Assembly (NCBI GenBank): GCA_045631645.1
Contig: JAZQVC010000018.1
Coordinates: forward strand, 1 to 16,878
Source: SIG459 sp045631645
GTDB taxonomy: Bacteria; Bacillota; Clostridia; Oscillospirales; Oscillospiraceae
Direction of reading: 5' to 3'
Length of the DNA: 16,878 nt
Shown: positions 5,797 to 13,168 of the stretch, piece by piece
Layout of the letters: each line of letters starts with the position of its first letter
Position numbering within the stretch: position 1 is the first letter of the stretch
Made by a program: the position numbers and the translations under genes
The notes under the pieces: model-generated
Seen by the model: only the letters and a program-made list of their open reading frames with translations
What the model was told of the DNA's origin: nothing
The model's database searches: none

Positions 5797-7113
5797 TTGA
5801 GTTACTTTACTATGGCAATAATCGGCGTCATCGTTCTGCTGGTACTGCTGATCATGGGTATGAACATCGGTATCTGCATGATGGCTGTCGGTTTCTTTGG
5901 CGTATGGCTCGTCAAAGGCAACATCAACACTGCACTTAGCCTTTTCAAGAGTATTCCTTATACTCAGGCTACCAACTATTCCTTCACGGTCATACCGCTA
6001 TTCGTTCTGATGGGTAACCTTTGTTACTACTCCGGAATGAGCGCTGACCTCTATGCCTGCGCAAGAAAGCTTCTCGGCGGCATCCGCGGCGGTCTCGCCT
6101 GCGCTACCGTTGCAGCCTGCGCTTGCTTCTCCGCTATCTGCGGTTCCACCGCTGCTACCGCCGCTACCATGGGCGTTGTTGCTCTCCCCGAGATGCGCAA
6201 GTCCGGTTATGATGACGGTCTGGCATGCGGTTCCATCGCTGCCGGCGGTACCCTCGGTATTCTGATCCCCCCCAGCACCGGCTTTATCATTTATGGTATC
6301 GTTGCCGGTGAATCCATCGGAGGTCTGTTTGCTGCTGGTATCGTTCCCGGTATCATCCTCGCTATCTGCTACATAGTCTCCATTATGATCGTTGTTCGCA
6401 TCAGACCCAACTCCGCACCCGGTAAGCTTCACTTCACCTTTAAGGAGAAGCTCATCTCCCTGAAGGGCGCTGCTGCAATGATCGTTCTGTTCGCTATCGC
6501 CATCGGCGGTATCTTCCTTGGCTGGTTCACCGCTAACGAAGCTGCTGCTGTCGGTGCTACCGCAGCTCTCATCTACCTCGTTGCACGCCGTCGCTTCACC
6601 TGGAAGATCTTCTTCGACTGCCTCCGTGACACCGTTAAGACTTCCGGTATGATCTTCCTGATCCTCATCGGCGCATACGTTTTCGGTAACTTCCTTACCA
6701 TCACCAAGCTCCCCATCACTCTTGCAAACCTTGTTAACGGCCTCAACGTCAACCGCTACATCGTTCTCGCTGTTATCATTGTTATCTATGCTGTTATGGG
6801 CTGCCTTATGGACTCTCTCGCAATGGTTATGCTGACCGTTCCCATCTTCCTTCCCATCATGACTGACGCTCTGGGCTTCGGCTCCATCTGGTACGGCGTT
6901 CTCATGATCATGGTTATGGAAATGGGCCTCATCACTCCCCCTGTCGGAATGAACGTTTACATCGTTGCAGGTGTTGCAAAGGATGTACCTCTGCAGAAGA
7001 TCTTCGCCGGCGTTGCACCCATGGTTGTTGGTATGCTGGTCGCAGTTATCATTGTCTGCGCATTCCCCGTTGTTTGCGAGTTCCTTCCCGCTCTCCTCGG
7101 CTACGCTGTCTGA
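5797..7113 (+). CDS. dctM: TRAP transporter large permease subunit
   Basis: Large membrane subunit of a tripartite ATP-independent periplasmic-type (TRAP) transporter, which uses an ion gradient to import a solute, usually a carboxylate, delivered by a binding protein. The 438-residue product is hydrophobic throughout (roughly a dozen membrane segments) and carries the DctM signature CGSTAATAATMGVVALPEM followed by DDGLACGSIAAGGTLGILIPPS; the C-terminal half repeats the fold (MGCLMDSLAMVMLTVPIFLP, LITPPVGMNVYIVAG). The start is TTG at 5797: GGAGGT (5784-5789) is 7 nt upstream and the product then begins MSYFTMAIIGVIV as DctM proteins do. Upstream in-frame ATG and TTG codons lack a ribosome binding site. 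It is first in the operon, which is unusual because M normally follows P and Q. Confidence 0.95.
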   Translation: MSYFTMAIIGVIVLLVLLIMGMNIGICMMAVGFFGVWLVKGNINTALSLFKSIPYTQATNYSFTVIPLFVLMGNLCYYSGMSADLYACARKLLGGIRGGLACATVAACACFSAICGSTAATAATMGVVALPEMRKSGYDDGLACGSIAAGGTLGILIPPSTGFIIYGIVAGESIGGLFAAGIVPGIILAICYIVSIMIVVRIRPNSAPGKLHFTFKEKLISLKGAAAMIVLFAIAIGGIFLGWFTANEAAAVGATAALIYLVARRRFTWKIFFDCLRDTVKTSGMIFLILIGAYVFGNFLTITKLPITLANLVNGLNVNRYIVLAVIIVIYAVMGCLMDSLAMVMLTVPIFLPIMTDALGFGSIWYGVLMIMVMEMGLITPPVGMNVYIVAGVAKDVPLQKIFAGVAPMVVGMLVAVIIVCAFPVVCEFLPALLGYAV

Positions 7114-7146
7114 GGCTAATTCAAGTAAACAATTAGGCATAAGCCT
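7114..7146 (+). other. Short hairpin between dctM and dctP
   Basis: CTAATT (7116-7121) can pair with AATTAG (7131-7136), and AGGC with GCCT (7143-7146) before TTTTG. The structure is weak and not a convincing terminator, but it may modestly separate dctM expression from dctP. A GGAGGAAG ribosome binding site for dctP follows at about 7163. Confidence 0.25.
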
Positions 7147-7175
7147 TTTGTATTAAAAAATTTGGAGGAAGAAAA

Positions 7176-8348
7176 ATGAAAAAAGTTATAGCACTTCTTC
7201 TCGTTGCTGTCCTCTGCTGCGGCCTGTTCGCAGCTTGCGGCAATGAAGCTCCCGCAGCTCCTGCAGCTCCTGCTGATCCTGCAGCTCCTGCTGCTCCCGC
7301 AGAGCCCGCAGCTCCCGCTGACGGCAAGACCTACACCCTCGTTGTTGTTAACCACGACGCCGCTACCTCTATGTGCGAAGCTTACATCGAGACTCTCTTC
7401 AACATGATGAGCGAAGAGTCCAATGGCCGCCTCGTATTCGAGTACAACCCCGGCGGTTCTCTCCTGGGCGCTACCGAGACCATCGATGGCGTTAAGGACG
7501 GCATGGCTGACATCGCTTGGTCCTGCACCTCTTTCTTCTCTAAGCGTTTCCCCGTTTCCGAGTTCATCAACCTCTGCGCTAACGGCATCACTTCTGCTCG
7601 TATGGCTACCGACGTATATCAGCAGATGTACGAAGAGATCCCCGAGCTCCAGAAGGAATTCGCTGACTGGAAGATCGTTGGCCTGCACTCCTGCTCTTAC
7701 GGCCCCGTTTCTACCGTAGGTAAGAAGATCGAGAAGCCCGAGGACTTCAAGGGCATGCAGATCCGTACCGCTGGTACCATTGCTTCCCAGTACCTCACCG
7801 CTCTGGGCGCAACTCCCGTTTCCATCCCCACTGGCGAAGTTTATGAAGGCGTTTCCAAGGGCGTTTTCGATGGTTTTACCAATGACTGGCACAACATCGA
7901 CTGCTTCAACCTCTTCGAGCCCATTGACTACTGCCTTGACCTCCCCATCTCCTACACCTCTTGCTTCGTTCTCATGAACAAGGACAGCTATGCAAACCTC
8001 CCCGCTGACCTCCAGGCTATCATCGACAAGTACTGCGGCAACTACGCTGGCGACATGGCTGGTTACTACTGGGATAGCTGCAACTACTGGGTTGCTGACA
8101 AGATGCGCGAGAACGGCGTTGAAGTTTACAAGCCCTCCGAGGAGCTCCTCGCTTTCGCTACCTCTGACGAAATCGTTACCGGTATCCACGAGTGGTACAT
8201 CGGCTACCTGAACGAAATGGGTCTCGACGGCCAGGCTATCTATGACAAGTGCATGGAAATCGTTGCTGCTAACGCTGAAGCTCACGCTAACGACTGGGCA
8301 GAAGAGTTCCACTACTCCGATTGGACCTACACCCCCGACAACTATTAA
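7176..8348 (+). CDS. dctP: TRAP transporter substrate-binding lipoprotein
   Basis: Extracytoplasmic solute receptor of the TRAP system, tethered to the membrane because a Gram-positive cell has no periplasm. The 390-residue product has a signal peptide and lipobox ending FAAC (Cys21), a spacer made almost only of Ala and Pro (about 25-48), and the DctP domain from about residue 52 to the end. Family hallmarks are EYNPGGSLLGATETIDGVKDG, KGMQIRTAGT (Arg197 is the conserved Arg that grips a substrate carboxylate in characterised DctP proteins) and ATPVSIPTGEVYEGVSKGVFDG. The ATG has GGAGGAAG about 6 nt upstream. Codon use is strongly skewed to GCT, GTT, CTC, ATC, AAC and AAG, more so than flanking genes, suggesting high expression. 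The substrate is unknown; a carboxylate is the safest guess. Confidence 0.96.
   Translation: MKKVIALLLVAVLCCGLFAACGNEAPAAPAAPADPAAPAAPAEPAAPADGKTYTLVVVNHDAATSMCEAYIETLFNMMSEESNGRLVFEYNPGGSLLGATETIDGVKDGMADIAWSCTSFFSKRFPVSEFINLCANGITSARMATDVYQQMYEEIPELQKEFADWKIVGLHSCSYGPVSTVGKKIEKPEDFKGMQIRTAGTIASQYLTALGATPVSIPTGEVYEGVSKGVFDGFTNDWHNIDCFNLFEPIDYCLDLPISYTSCFVLMNKDSYANLPADLQAIIDKYCGNYAGDMAGYYWDSCNYWVADKMRENGVEVYKPSEELLAFATSDEIVTGIHEWYIGYLNEMGLDGQAIYDKCMEIVAANAEAHANDWAEEFHYSDWTYTPDNY
7248..7320 (+). repeat. Ala/Pro codon repeat in dctP spacer
   Basis: Imperfect runs of GCAGCTCCT/GCTCCC-type triplets and 6-9-bp units encode the Ala-Pro spacer just after the DctP lipobox. The low complexity is confined to this tether. 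Confidence 0.7.
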
Positions 8349-8400
8349 TCAATAGTCTTTCGGAAAAGATTTAATTAGTTACTTAGTTAGTTTCTGATTA

Positions 8401-8430
8401 TGGTCGGGGTGCCCCTCGGCACCCCGACCA
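8401..8430 (+). other. Strong 13-bp hairpin after dctP without T tract
   Basis: TGGTCGGGGTGCC (8401-8413) and GGCACCCCGACCA (8418-8430) form a perfect GC-rich stem with a CCTC loop, 52 nt after the dctP stop. No T tract follows (CCCACAAAAG), so it is not a classical terminator. A likely role is protection of the dctM-dctP mRNA 3' end or partial attenuation, so that receptor exceeds DctQ. Confidence 0.75.
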
Positions 8431-8475
8431 CCCACAAAAGATTTTCTAAATATGTGCGGCAAATGCACAGAGAAA

Positions 8476-8536
8476 GCGTGGTCGCCACGCAATTTCCGGT
8501 GCTCGATGCCGGAAATTAAAATCAGTTTTAACTGAT
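8476..8536 (+). other. Three further hairpins before dctQ
   Basis: GCGTGG-TCG-CCACGC (8476-8490), AATTTCCGG-N9-CCGGAAATT (8491-8517) and ATCAGT-TTTA-ACTGAT (8521-8536) follow one another almost without gaps, ending just before the dctQ ribosome binding site. Together with 8401-8430 they structure most of the 210-nt dctP-dctQ gap. No gene is seen in this gap. Confidence 0.6.
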
Positions 8537-8558
8537 CGCAGCAAAGGAAGGCATTAAT

Positions 8559-9092
8559 ATGAAGAAATTTATCAATGGCTACTCCCTCGTAACCAGCAAG
8601 ATATGCTACTACATCTGCTATGTCGGTATGATTCTTATCGCTTGCATGATGCTCATTATGTTTGTTGACTCTATGCTGGGTCTTTTCGCAAACTATCGTA
8701 TTCTTGGTGTCTACGAGATAGTTCAGTGCATGCTGCTGATCGTCGTATTCACCTCCTGGGCTTATACTCAGACTGTTCATGGACACATCCATGTTACCAT
8801 GTTTGTTAGCAAGATGCCTCAGAAGCTCCGCTTCTTCTTCTTCTCCCTCACTTCTCTCATTTCCGTTGCCACCATGGTTTTCGCTACCTGGGGCGCAGGC
8901 AAAGGCATTCTTGAGAAGATGACAAGCCGCGAGATCACCGCGACTCTTATGATTCCCATTTGGCCTCTGTTCGTCGTTATGACCGTTGTTTTCGGCATGT
9001 TCACCCTGGTTCTCCTGGGCGACGCTGTCAAGAGCATTGTTGCAATGTTCGATAAGGAAACCGCTGACGACATCCAGTCCAGCTGGGCATAA
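8559..9092 (+). CDS. dctQ: TRAP transporter small permease subunit
   Basis: Small four-helix membrane subunit that pairs with DctM to form the TRAP permease. The 177-residue product shows hydrophobic segments at about residues 15-40, 48-68, 88-112 and 127-155, with the DctQ-like stretch ILGVYEIVQCMLLIVVFTSWAYTQ and the TVHGHIHVTMFVSKMP loop after helix 2. The ATG is preceded by AAGGAAGG (about 7 nt). Length and topology fit DctQ. It is last in the operon, 210 nt after dctP, and is followed by a strong terminator. Substrate cannot be read from this subunit. Confidence 0.93.
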   Translation: MKKFINGYSLVTSKICYYICYVGMILIACMMLIMFVDSMLGLFANYRILGVYEIVQCMLLIVVFTSWAYTQTVHGHIHVTMFVSKMPQKLRFFFFSLTSLISVATMVFATWGAGKGILEKMTSREITATLMIPIWPLFVVMTVVFGMFTLVLLGDAVKSIVAMFDKETADDIQSSWA

Positions 9093-9115
9093 TTAATCAT
9101 CAGCATGAAAACAAC

Positions 9116-9147
9116 AAGGAGCTGTCAATATGACAGCTCCTTTTTTA
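9116..9147. terminator. Terminator of the TRAP operon, convergent region
   Basis: A perfect 12-bp stem AAGGAGCTGTCA (9116-9127) / TGACAGCTCCTT (9131-9142) with a 3-nt loop and a T6 run (9141-9146). It lies 23 nt after the dctQ stop and 12 nt from the end of the convergent GH3 gene. On minus the stem is followed by GTTGTTTTC, so it can also serve that gene, more weakly. Confidence 0.92.
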
Positions 9148-9158
9148 TTTATTTATTT

Positions 9159-10334
9159 TTATTCCATAAGTCCCCAGTCGCGTTTGAGAGACAGTATTCT
9201 CTGGTAACTCTCTTCAATTCTCTCCTCACTTACATTTTCGAGTATTGCTTTCACGGCGGCTTCGGGATCGCCGGGTGCGAGAATCATATCGCAGCCTGCT
9301 TCAACGGCCATAACGGCTGCCTCTGCCTCGGACATTTCTCCAAGACCTGCCATGGTGAATGCATCTGTTATTACAAGCCCTTCAAAGCCCAATTCTCCGC
9401 GGAGGACATCCTGAATAATCTTGCTGCTCAGGGTTGCGGGATATATAGGGTCAATTTCTGTGGCAATAATATGACCAAGCATAACAACCTGACATCCGGC
9501 CTCAATGCCTGAGACAAAGGGGCGAAATTCGCATCTTCGCATCTGTTCAATAGTCTTTTTTGTGTATGCGCTGGCATAATGGCTGTCTTCAAAGGTGTTT
9601 CCATGTCCGGGGAAGTGCTTGAGAACACTTATAACTCCGGAACTATGATAGCCTTCAACAGCGGCAGCAACCAGTGTTGCTGCCCTTTCTGAATCAGTAG
9701 CATAGGATCTGTAGCCAATAACGGTATTCCAATAATTGTTCCAAACATCGGCAACGGGGGCAAAATTCATGTTAAAGCCGAAAGAGCTTATGTCCGAACC
9801 GATGGTATAAGCGTTTTGATATGCAACGGCGGTGCCTTTGAGCTGGTATTCATACATGGGCTTGAATTTTGTGGTAATGCCAAGAGCATAGGCCAGTCTT
9901 GCAACTTCGCCGCCCTCTTCGTCAAGGCCGAGGAAAACTCCGAGATCAGCGGCATAGATGGCGTCCATCATGCCCCGAAGTCCTTCTTCGGAGGGAATAT
10001 TGTCGGAGAGGAAAACAATGCCGCCGACAGGTTTCTCGTTAAGGGAGTTTGCCCAAAGCTCTTTGTCAACAGAACATTTCTCCCCTGTGATGTCCTGAGG
10101 AGTTATATACATCATCTGCCAGACCTTGTCCTCAAGGGTGGGGCGCTGAGGCTCTACCTGCTCAGGGACTGCAGGACTTGGACTTGGCGAGGGAGTGGGG
10201 GAGGACGTTTGCACTATCTCTGCCGAGGGAGGAGAAGTTTCCTCCGGTGATGATGGGGAATTTGCTGCGCAGGCGCATAGAAATAAAGCGGTGAGAATGA
10301 TCGCCATAAGCAGAATATTTCCAATTTTTTTCAA
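9159..10334 (-). CDS. nagZ: GH3 beta-N-acetylhexosaminidase lipoprotein, NagZ type
   Basis: Exported glycosidase predicted to release terminal beta-GlcNAc, for example from peptidoglycan fragments. The start is TTG (10334-10332): GGAGG (10346-10342) lies 7 nt upstream, and the apparent earlier ATG at 10352 would encode the Shine-Dalgarno itself as Met-Lys-Gly-Gly-Gly. The 391-residue product has a signal peptide with a lipobox at LFLCAC (Cys20 or Cys22), a Ser/Pro/Thr/Glu-rich spacer to about residue 65, then one GH3 catalytic barrel. Motifs: GLDEEGGEVARL, KHFPGHGNTFEDSH (Asp250 and His252 match the NagZ Asp-His acid/base loop) and LVITDAFTM (Asp324, the nucleophile). No second GH3 domain is present, as in other NagZ. 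In Gram-positives, extracellular NagZ usually works with muramyl amidases or muramidases, and a GH25 is encoded nearby. Confidence 0.94.
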   Translation of the reverse strand: MKKIGNILLMAIILTALFLCACAANSPSSPEETSPPSAEIVQTSSPTPSPSPSPAVPEQVEPQRPTLEDKVWQMMYITPQDITGEKCSVDKELWANSLNEKPVGGIVFLSDNIPSEEGLRGMMDAIYAADLGVFLGLDEEGGEVARLAYALGITTKFKPMYEYQLKGTAVAYQNAYTIGSDISSFGFNMNFAPVADVWNNYWNTVIGYRSYATDSERAATLVAAAVEGYHSSGVISVLKHFPGHGNTFEDSHYASAYTKKTIEQMRRCEFRPFVSGIEAGCQVVMLGHIIATEIDPIYPATLSSKIIQDVLRGELGFEGLVITDAFTMAGLGEMSEAEAAVMAVEAGCDMILAPGDPEAAVKAILENVSEERIEESYQRILSLKRDWGLME

Positions 10335-10351
10335 ATTTCCCCCTCCTTTCA

Positions 10352-10387
10352 TAGACTTGCGCGGGTATTTATAGTATAATCATTAAA
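10352..10387 (+). promoter_or_regulatory. Predicted promoter of the PMT-hisK-rpiB operon
   Basis: TAGACT (10352-10357), a 17-bp spacer and a perfect TATAAT (10375-10380) predict a start near 10387, a leader of about 50 nt and a GAGG ribosome binding site (10428-10431). The -10 shares bases with the minus-strand TATACT. Confidence 0.65.
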
Positions 10388-10401
10388 TCATAAATACAAA
10401 C
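10373..10401 (-). promoter_or_regulatory. Predicted promoter of the GH3 gene
   Basis: TATACT at 10378-10373 (minus) with a weak GTTTGT/TTTGTA -35 region at 10401-10395. It overlaps the oppositely directed promoter of the mannosyltransferase gene. Confidence 0.45.
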
Positions 10402-10436
10402 TTTTTGCATCAAATTATTAATTTCTTGAGGATAAA

Positions 10437-12284
10437 ATGGATAAGCTTCATCTCTTGTTTCCAATAGCCCTTTTGGCTTTTATAGTTATTGTCTTCGCGG
10501 TTTTTATTACTTCCCGTCAAAGCGCCGCCATTATTGTGGGCGAGGATGACAGAAAAAAGCTTGGACGCACTGACCGCATTTTGATTTTGGTCATTACCGC
10601 CTGCTATGCTTTGTGCGCATTTTTGAATTTGGGAACCACTAATAATCCGGAAAGCTTTTGCCGCTTTGGCGAGAGGGGACAGTATGCCCTCATAGAACTG
10701 AAAGACCCCGAGGGTATAAGCGCGGTTTCCTACTTCACAGGCATTCACACCGGTAATTATTATGTCCAGTTTTCTGAGGATGGAGAAAATTTCACGGATG
10801 TTGGAATGCTGGAACAAGGCTATGCTGACCTTCTGAAGTGGAAGAAGCTGGATACCTGGGATTATATCAGCCCCACCCGTTATCTGCGCCTTATTGCCGA
10901 TGCCGAGATATGGCTGGGTGAGCTGGTTATTTATGATATTGACGGTGTTAAAATTGAACCTGAAAAACTTATAATCCCCGATGGCTGCATTCCTCTTTTC
11001 GACGAGAGGGAAACCGTTCCTGAAAAATCCACATACCTCAACAGCAGTTATTTTGATGAGATTTACCATGTGCGAACCGCCTTTGAGCATCTTGAAGCGG
11101 TTCAGCCTTATGAAATAAGCCATCCCCCTCTCGGCAAGATAATAATCTCAATTGGAATATCCATTTTCGGACTCAACCCCTTCGGATGGCGCTTTATGGG
11201 AACGCTGGTGGGCGTGCTGATGCTGCCTATTATGTATATTTTCATTAAGCGTATGTTTGGCGGCAAAATTGTACCCGCGCTTATCAGCCTTGTTTTCGCA
11301 ACGGACTTCATGCATTTTGCCCAGACAAGAATTGCCACGATAGATTCCTATTCCGTTTTCTTTATTCTGCTGATGTATCTTTTCATGTATATCTATCTGC
11401 AGTCCGACAGAAGCGGAAAAAAATGGATGTTGCCCCTTGCGCTGAGCGGAGTATGTTTCGGCTTGGGTGCGGCCAGCAAATGGACCTGCATTTATGCAGG
11501 CGCAGGGCTTGGGCTTATCTGGCTCATTGACAGAATTGAAAGATATATTTCTGCCGTAAAAATGGGTGAAGATGAGGAAGAGCGCAAAATTGCCATCAAG
11601 GGCTTTTGGCGCGAAAGCGGGAAAAATATTATTGTCTGCCTCATTTTCTTTGTGCTTGCGCCCCTTGTGATTTACTATGTGAGCTATTATCCCTATGGTT
11701 TGGCGCAGGGAATGAAAGGCGTGGGAATGTTCTTCCGCGGAGAGTATTTCGATATAGTTATCCGCAATCAGGATTATATGTTCTCTTATCATTCGGGTGT
11801 GGATGCTGAGCACCCCTATTCCTCCCGTTGGTGGCAGTGGATACTCAACGGAAGACCCATCTTGTATTATCTTGAATACAGCGGAAACGATAAATCCACC
11901 ATCGGAGCCATGCTTAATCCTCTCCTTTGCTGGAGCGGACTTGCCGCAATATTCTCTATGCTTTGGCTTTGGATAAAAGAAAAAGACCGCACTGCCCGAT
12001 TTATTTTCCTGGGCTATATGGCCCAGCTTCTGCCCTGGGTGTTTGTAACAAGAATAACCTTTGAATATCATTATTTCCCTTCCTCCGTGTTCCTGCTTCT
12101 GGCGCTGGGTTATGTATTTGATTCCATCCGCAGACGCAGCGAAAACTGGAAATGGATACTTTTGTCCTTTGCGGCTTTGAGCATATTGCTTTTTGCGGCA
12201 TATTATCCTGTTCTCAGCGGCGCATGGGTTTCAAGAGATTTCGCCCAAAACATCCTTGGCTGGTTTGCCACATGGCCGTTTTGA
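10437..12284 (+). CDS. PMT-family (GT39) membrane mannosyltransferase with beta-sandwich-like insert
   Basis: Polytopic membrane glycosyltransferase of the protein O-mannosyltransferase (PMT) superfamily, expected to use polyprenyl-phosphate-sugar on the outer face of the membrane. Of 615 residues, the PMT core shows the acidic pair in YFDEIYHV (Asp207-Glu208), HPPLGK (from His229), the region WRFMGTLVGVLMLPIMYIF, FATDFMHFAQTRIATIDSY, and the C-terminal FEYHYFPSSVF. About ten or more membrane segments follow. Between membrane segment 2 (about 47-65) and the Asp-Glu pair lies an extra soluble stretch (about 72-190) that resembles an F5/8 type C (discoidin) beta-sandwich: YFTGIHTGNYYVQFSEDGE, TRYLRLIADAEIWLGELVIYD. 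The start is ATG with GAGG 5 nt upstream. It could glycosylate proteins or another carrier; the acceptor is not visible in sequence. Confidence 0.87.
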   Translation: MDKLHLLFPIALLAFIVIVFAVFITSRQSAAIIVGEDDRKKLGRTDRILILVITACYALCAFLNLGTTNNPESFCRFGERGQYALIELKDPEGISAVSYFTGIHTGNYYVQFSEDGENFTDVGMLEQGYADLLKWKKLDTWDYISPTRYLRLIADAEIWLGELVIYDIDGVKIEPEKLIIPDGCIPLFDERETVPEKSTYLNSSYFDEIYHVRTAFEHLEAVQPYEISHPPLGKIIISIGISIFGLNPFGWRFMGTLVGVLMLPIMYIFIKRMFGGKIVPALISLVFATDFMHFAQTRIATIDSYSVFFILLMYLFMYIYLQSDRSGKKWMLPLALSGVCFGLGAASKWTCIYAGAGLGLIWLIDRIERYISAVKMGEDEEERKIAIKGFWRESGKNIIVCLIFFVLAPLVIYYVSYYPYGLAQGMKGVGMFFRGEYFDIVIRNQDYMFSYHSGVDAEHPYSSRWWQWILNGRPILYYLEYSGNDKSTIGAMLNPLLCWSGLAAIFSMLWLWIKEKDRTARFIFLGYMAQLLPWVFVTRITFEYHYFPSSVFLLLALGYVFDSIRRRSENWKWILLSFAALSILLFAAYYPVLSGAWVSRDFAQNILGWFATWPF

Positions 12285-12335
12285 TGCAATAATCCCCTAT
12301 AATGGCGCTTGCCACCTAAAATAAGAGGTGAAGAA

Positions 12336-13154
12336 ATGTTTTTAGCAGATTATCATGTCCATTCGGATATATCTCAGGACTCTAAGGCCACCATGTTTGA
12401 AATGGTGGAAGCCGAGGCCAAAATGGGTATGGAGCAGATGTGCTTCACAAACCATTGCGATATGGTGAACTGGCGTACCTATGAGTTCAATCCCGATTGC
12501 CTTACAAAGCCAATGGAGACAATGGAAAAATATGCATCCATGCTTCGGGAGCACCCCAAACTGCCGCTGGATGTGCGTCTTGGTCTTGAACTGGGTGAAC
12601 CTCTTTTCGATATAGAAACGGCAAAAGCTCTTGCTGCGACGCCGGGTCTGGACATGGTGATGGGTTCGCTGCATATTCTTCAGGATTATGGCGATCTTTG
12701 GGGCGTCAAATTCAAATCCCCTGAGCATTGCAGACAGATTTTCAATGACTATGCCGACGAACTTTTGAAAATGGCGGAGTTGGATTTTTTCGATGTGATG
12801 GCTCATATAGGCTATGGACGCCGCTATATGTGGCAGCAGGGATTTGACGAGGAATTTTCTCTGGAGCGTTACGGAGATAAAATTGAGCATCTTCTCAGGC
12901 TTTTGATTGACAACGGACGTGGAATAGAGATAAACTGTTCTGGTATAAGAGATGGCTGCGGATCTTTTCCGTCTCCGGAGATACTTAGGCTTTATAAAGC
13001 TCTCGGCGGTGAGATAATAACCGTCGGCAGCGATGCCCATAATCCTATAGATGCGGCAAAATGCGTTCGCGACGGCTATGAAATAATAAAAAACTGCGGC
13101 TTTGAATATGTGAGCACATTCAAAAACCGCAAATTTGAGTTTGTTAAAATCTGA
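12336..13154 (+). CDS. hisK: PHP-family histidinol phosphatase
   Basis: Metal-dependent phosphatase predicted to convert histidinol phosphate to histidinol, the next-to-last stage of histidine synthesis. All PHP metal ligands are visible in the 272-residue product: HVH (His7, His9), FTNHCD (His40, Asp42), LGLE (Glu85), GSLH (His113), AHIGY (His157) and GSDAH (Asp233, His235). The start is ATG 12336 with AGAGGTGA 5 nt upstream; a TTG at 12309 lacks a ribosome binding site and adds nine unconserved residues. It follows the PMT gene by 51 nt and precedes rpiB by 14 nt. No other his gene is in the window, so another phosphoester substrate is possible; the fold assignment is firm and the substrate less so. 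Confidence 0.88.
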   Translation: MFLADYHVHSDISQDSKATMFEMVEAEAKMGMEQMCFTNHCDMVNWRTYEFNPDCLTKPMETMEKYASMLREHPKLPLDVRLGLELGEPLFDIETAKALAATPGLDMVMGSLHILQDYGDLWGVKFKSPEHCRQIFNDYADELLKMAELDFFDVMAHIGYGRRYMWQQGFDEEFSLERYGDKIEHLLRLLIDNGRGIEINCSGIRDGCGSFPSPEILRLYKALGGEIITVGSDAHNPIDAAKCVRDGYEIIKNCGFEYVSTFKNRKFEFVKI

Positions 13155-13168
13155 AGGAGGATTTTATT

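Noticed and set aside
5998..7140. Open frame of 380 codons on minus opposite dctM
   Set aside because: Its composition (runs of Asp, Glu, Gly, Ser, Asn) is the antisense image of hydrophobic dctM codons; there is no start signal.
7116..8312. Open frame of 398 codons on minus opposite dctP
   Set aside because: Explained by the strongly biased codon use of dctP, which removes stop codons from the opposite strand; no ribosome binding site or recognisable domain.
8401..8430. Intrinsic terminator after dctP
   Set aside because: The stem is strong but no T tract follows and dctQ of the same transporter is downstream, so full termination is unlikely.
11148..12071. Open frame of 307 codons on minus inside the PMT gene
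   Set aside because: Antisense shadow of a membrane-protein gene, with low-complexity His/Asn/Lys content and no start signal.
12313..12330. Stem CACCT/AGGTG hiding the hisK ribosome binding site
   Set aside because: Only 5 bp with an 8-nt loop; too weak to claim translational control.
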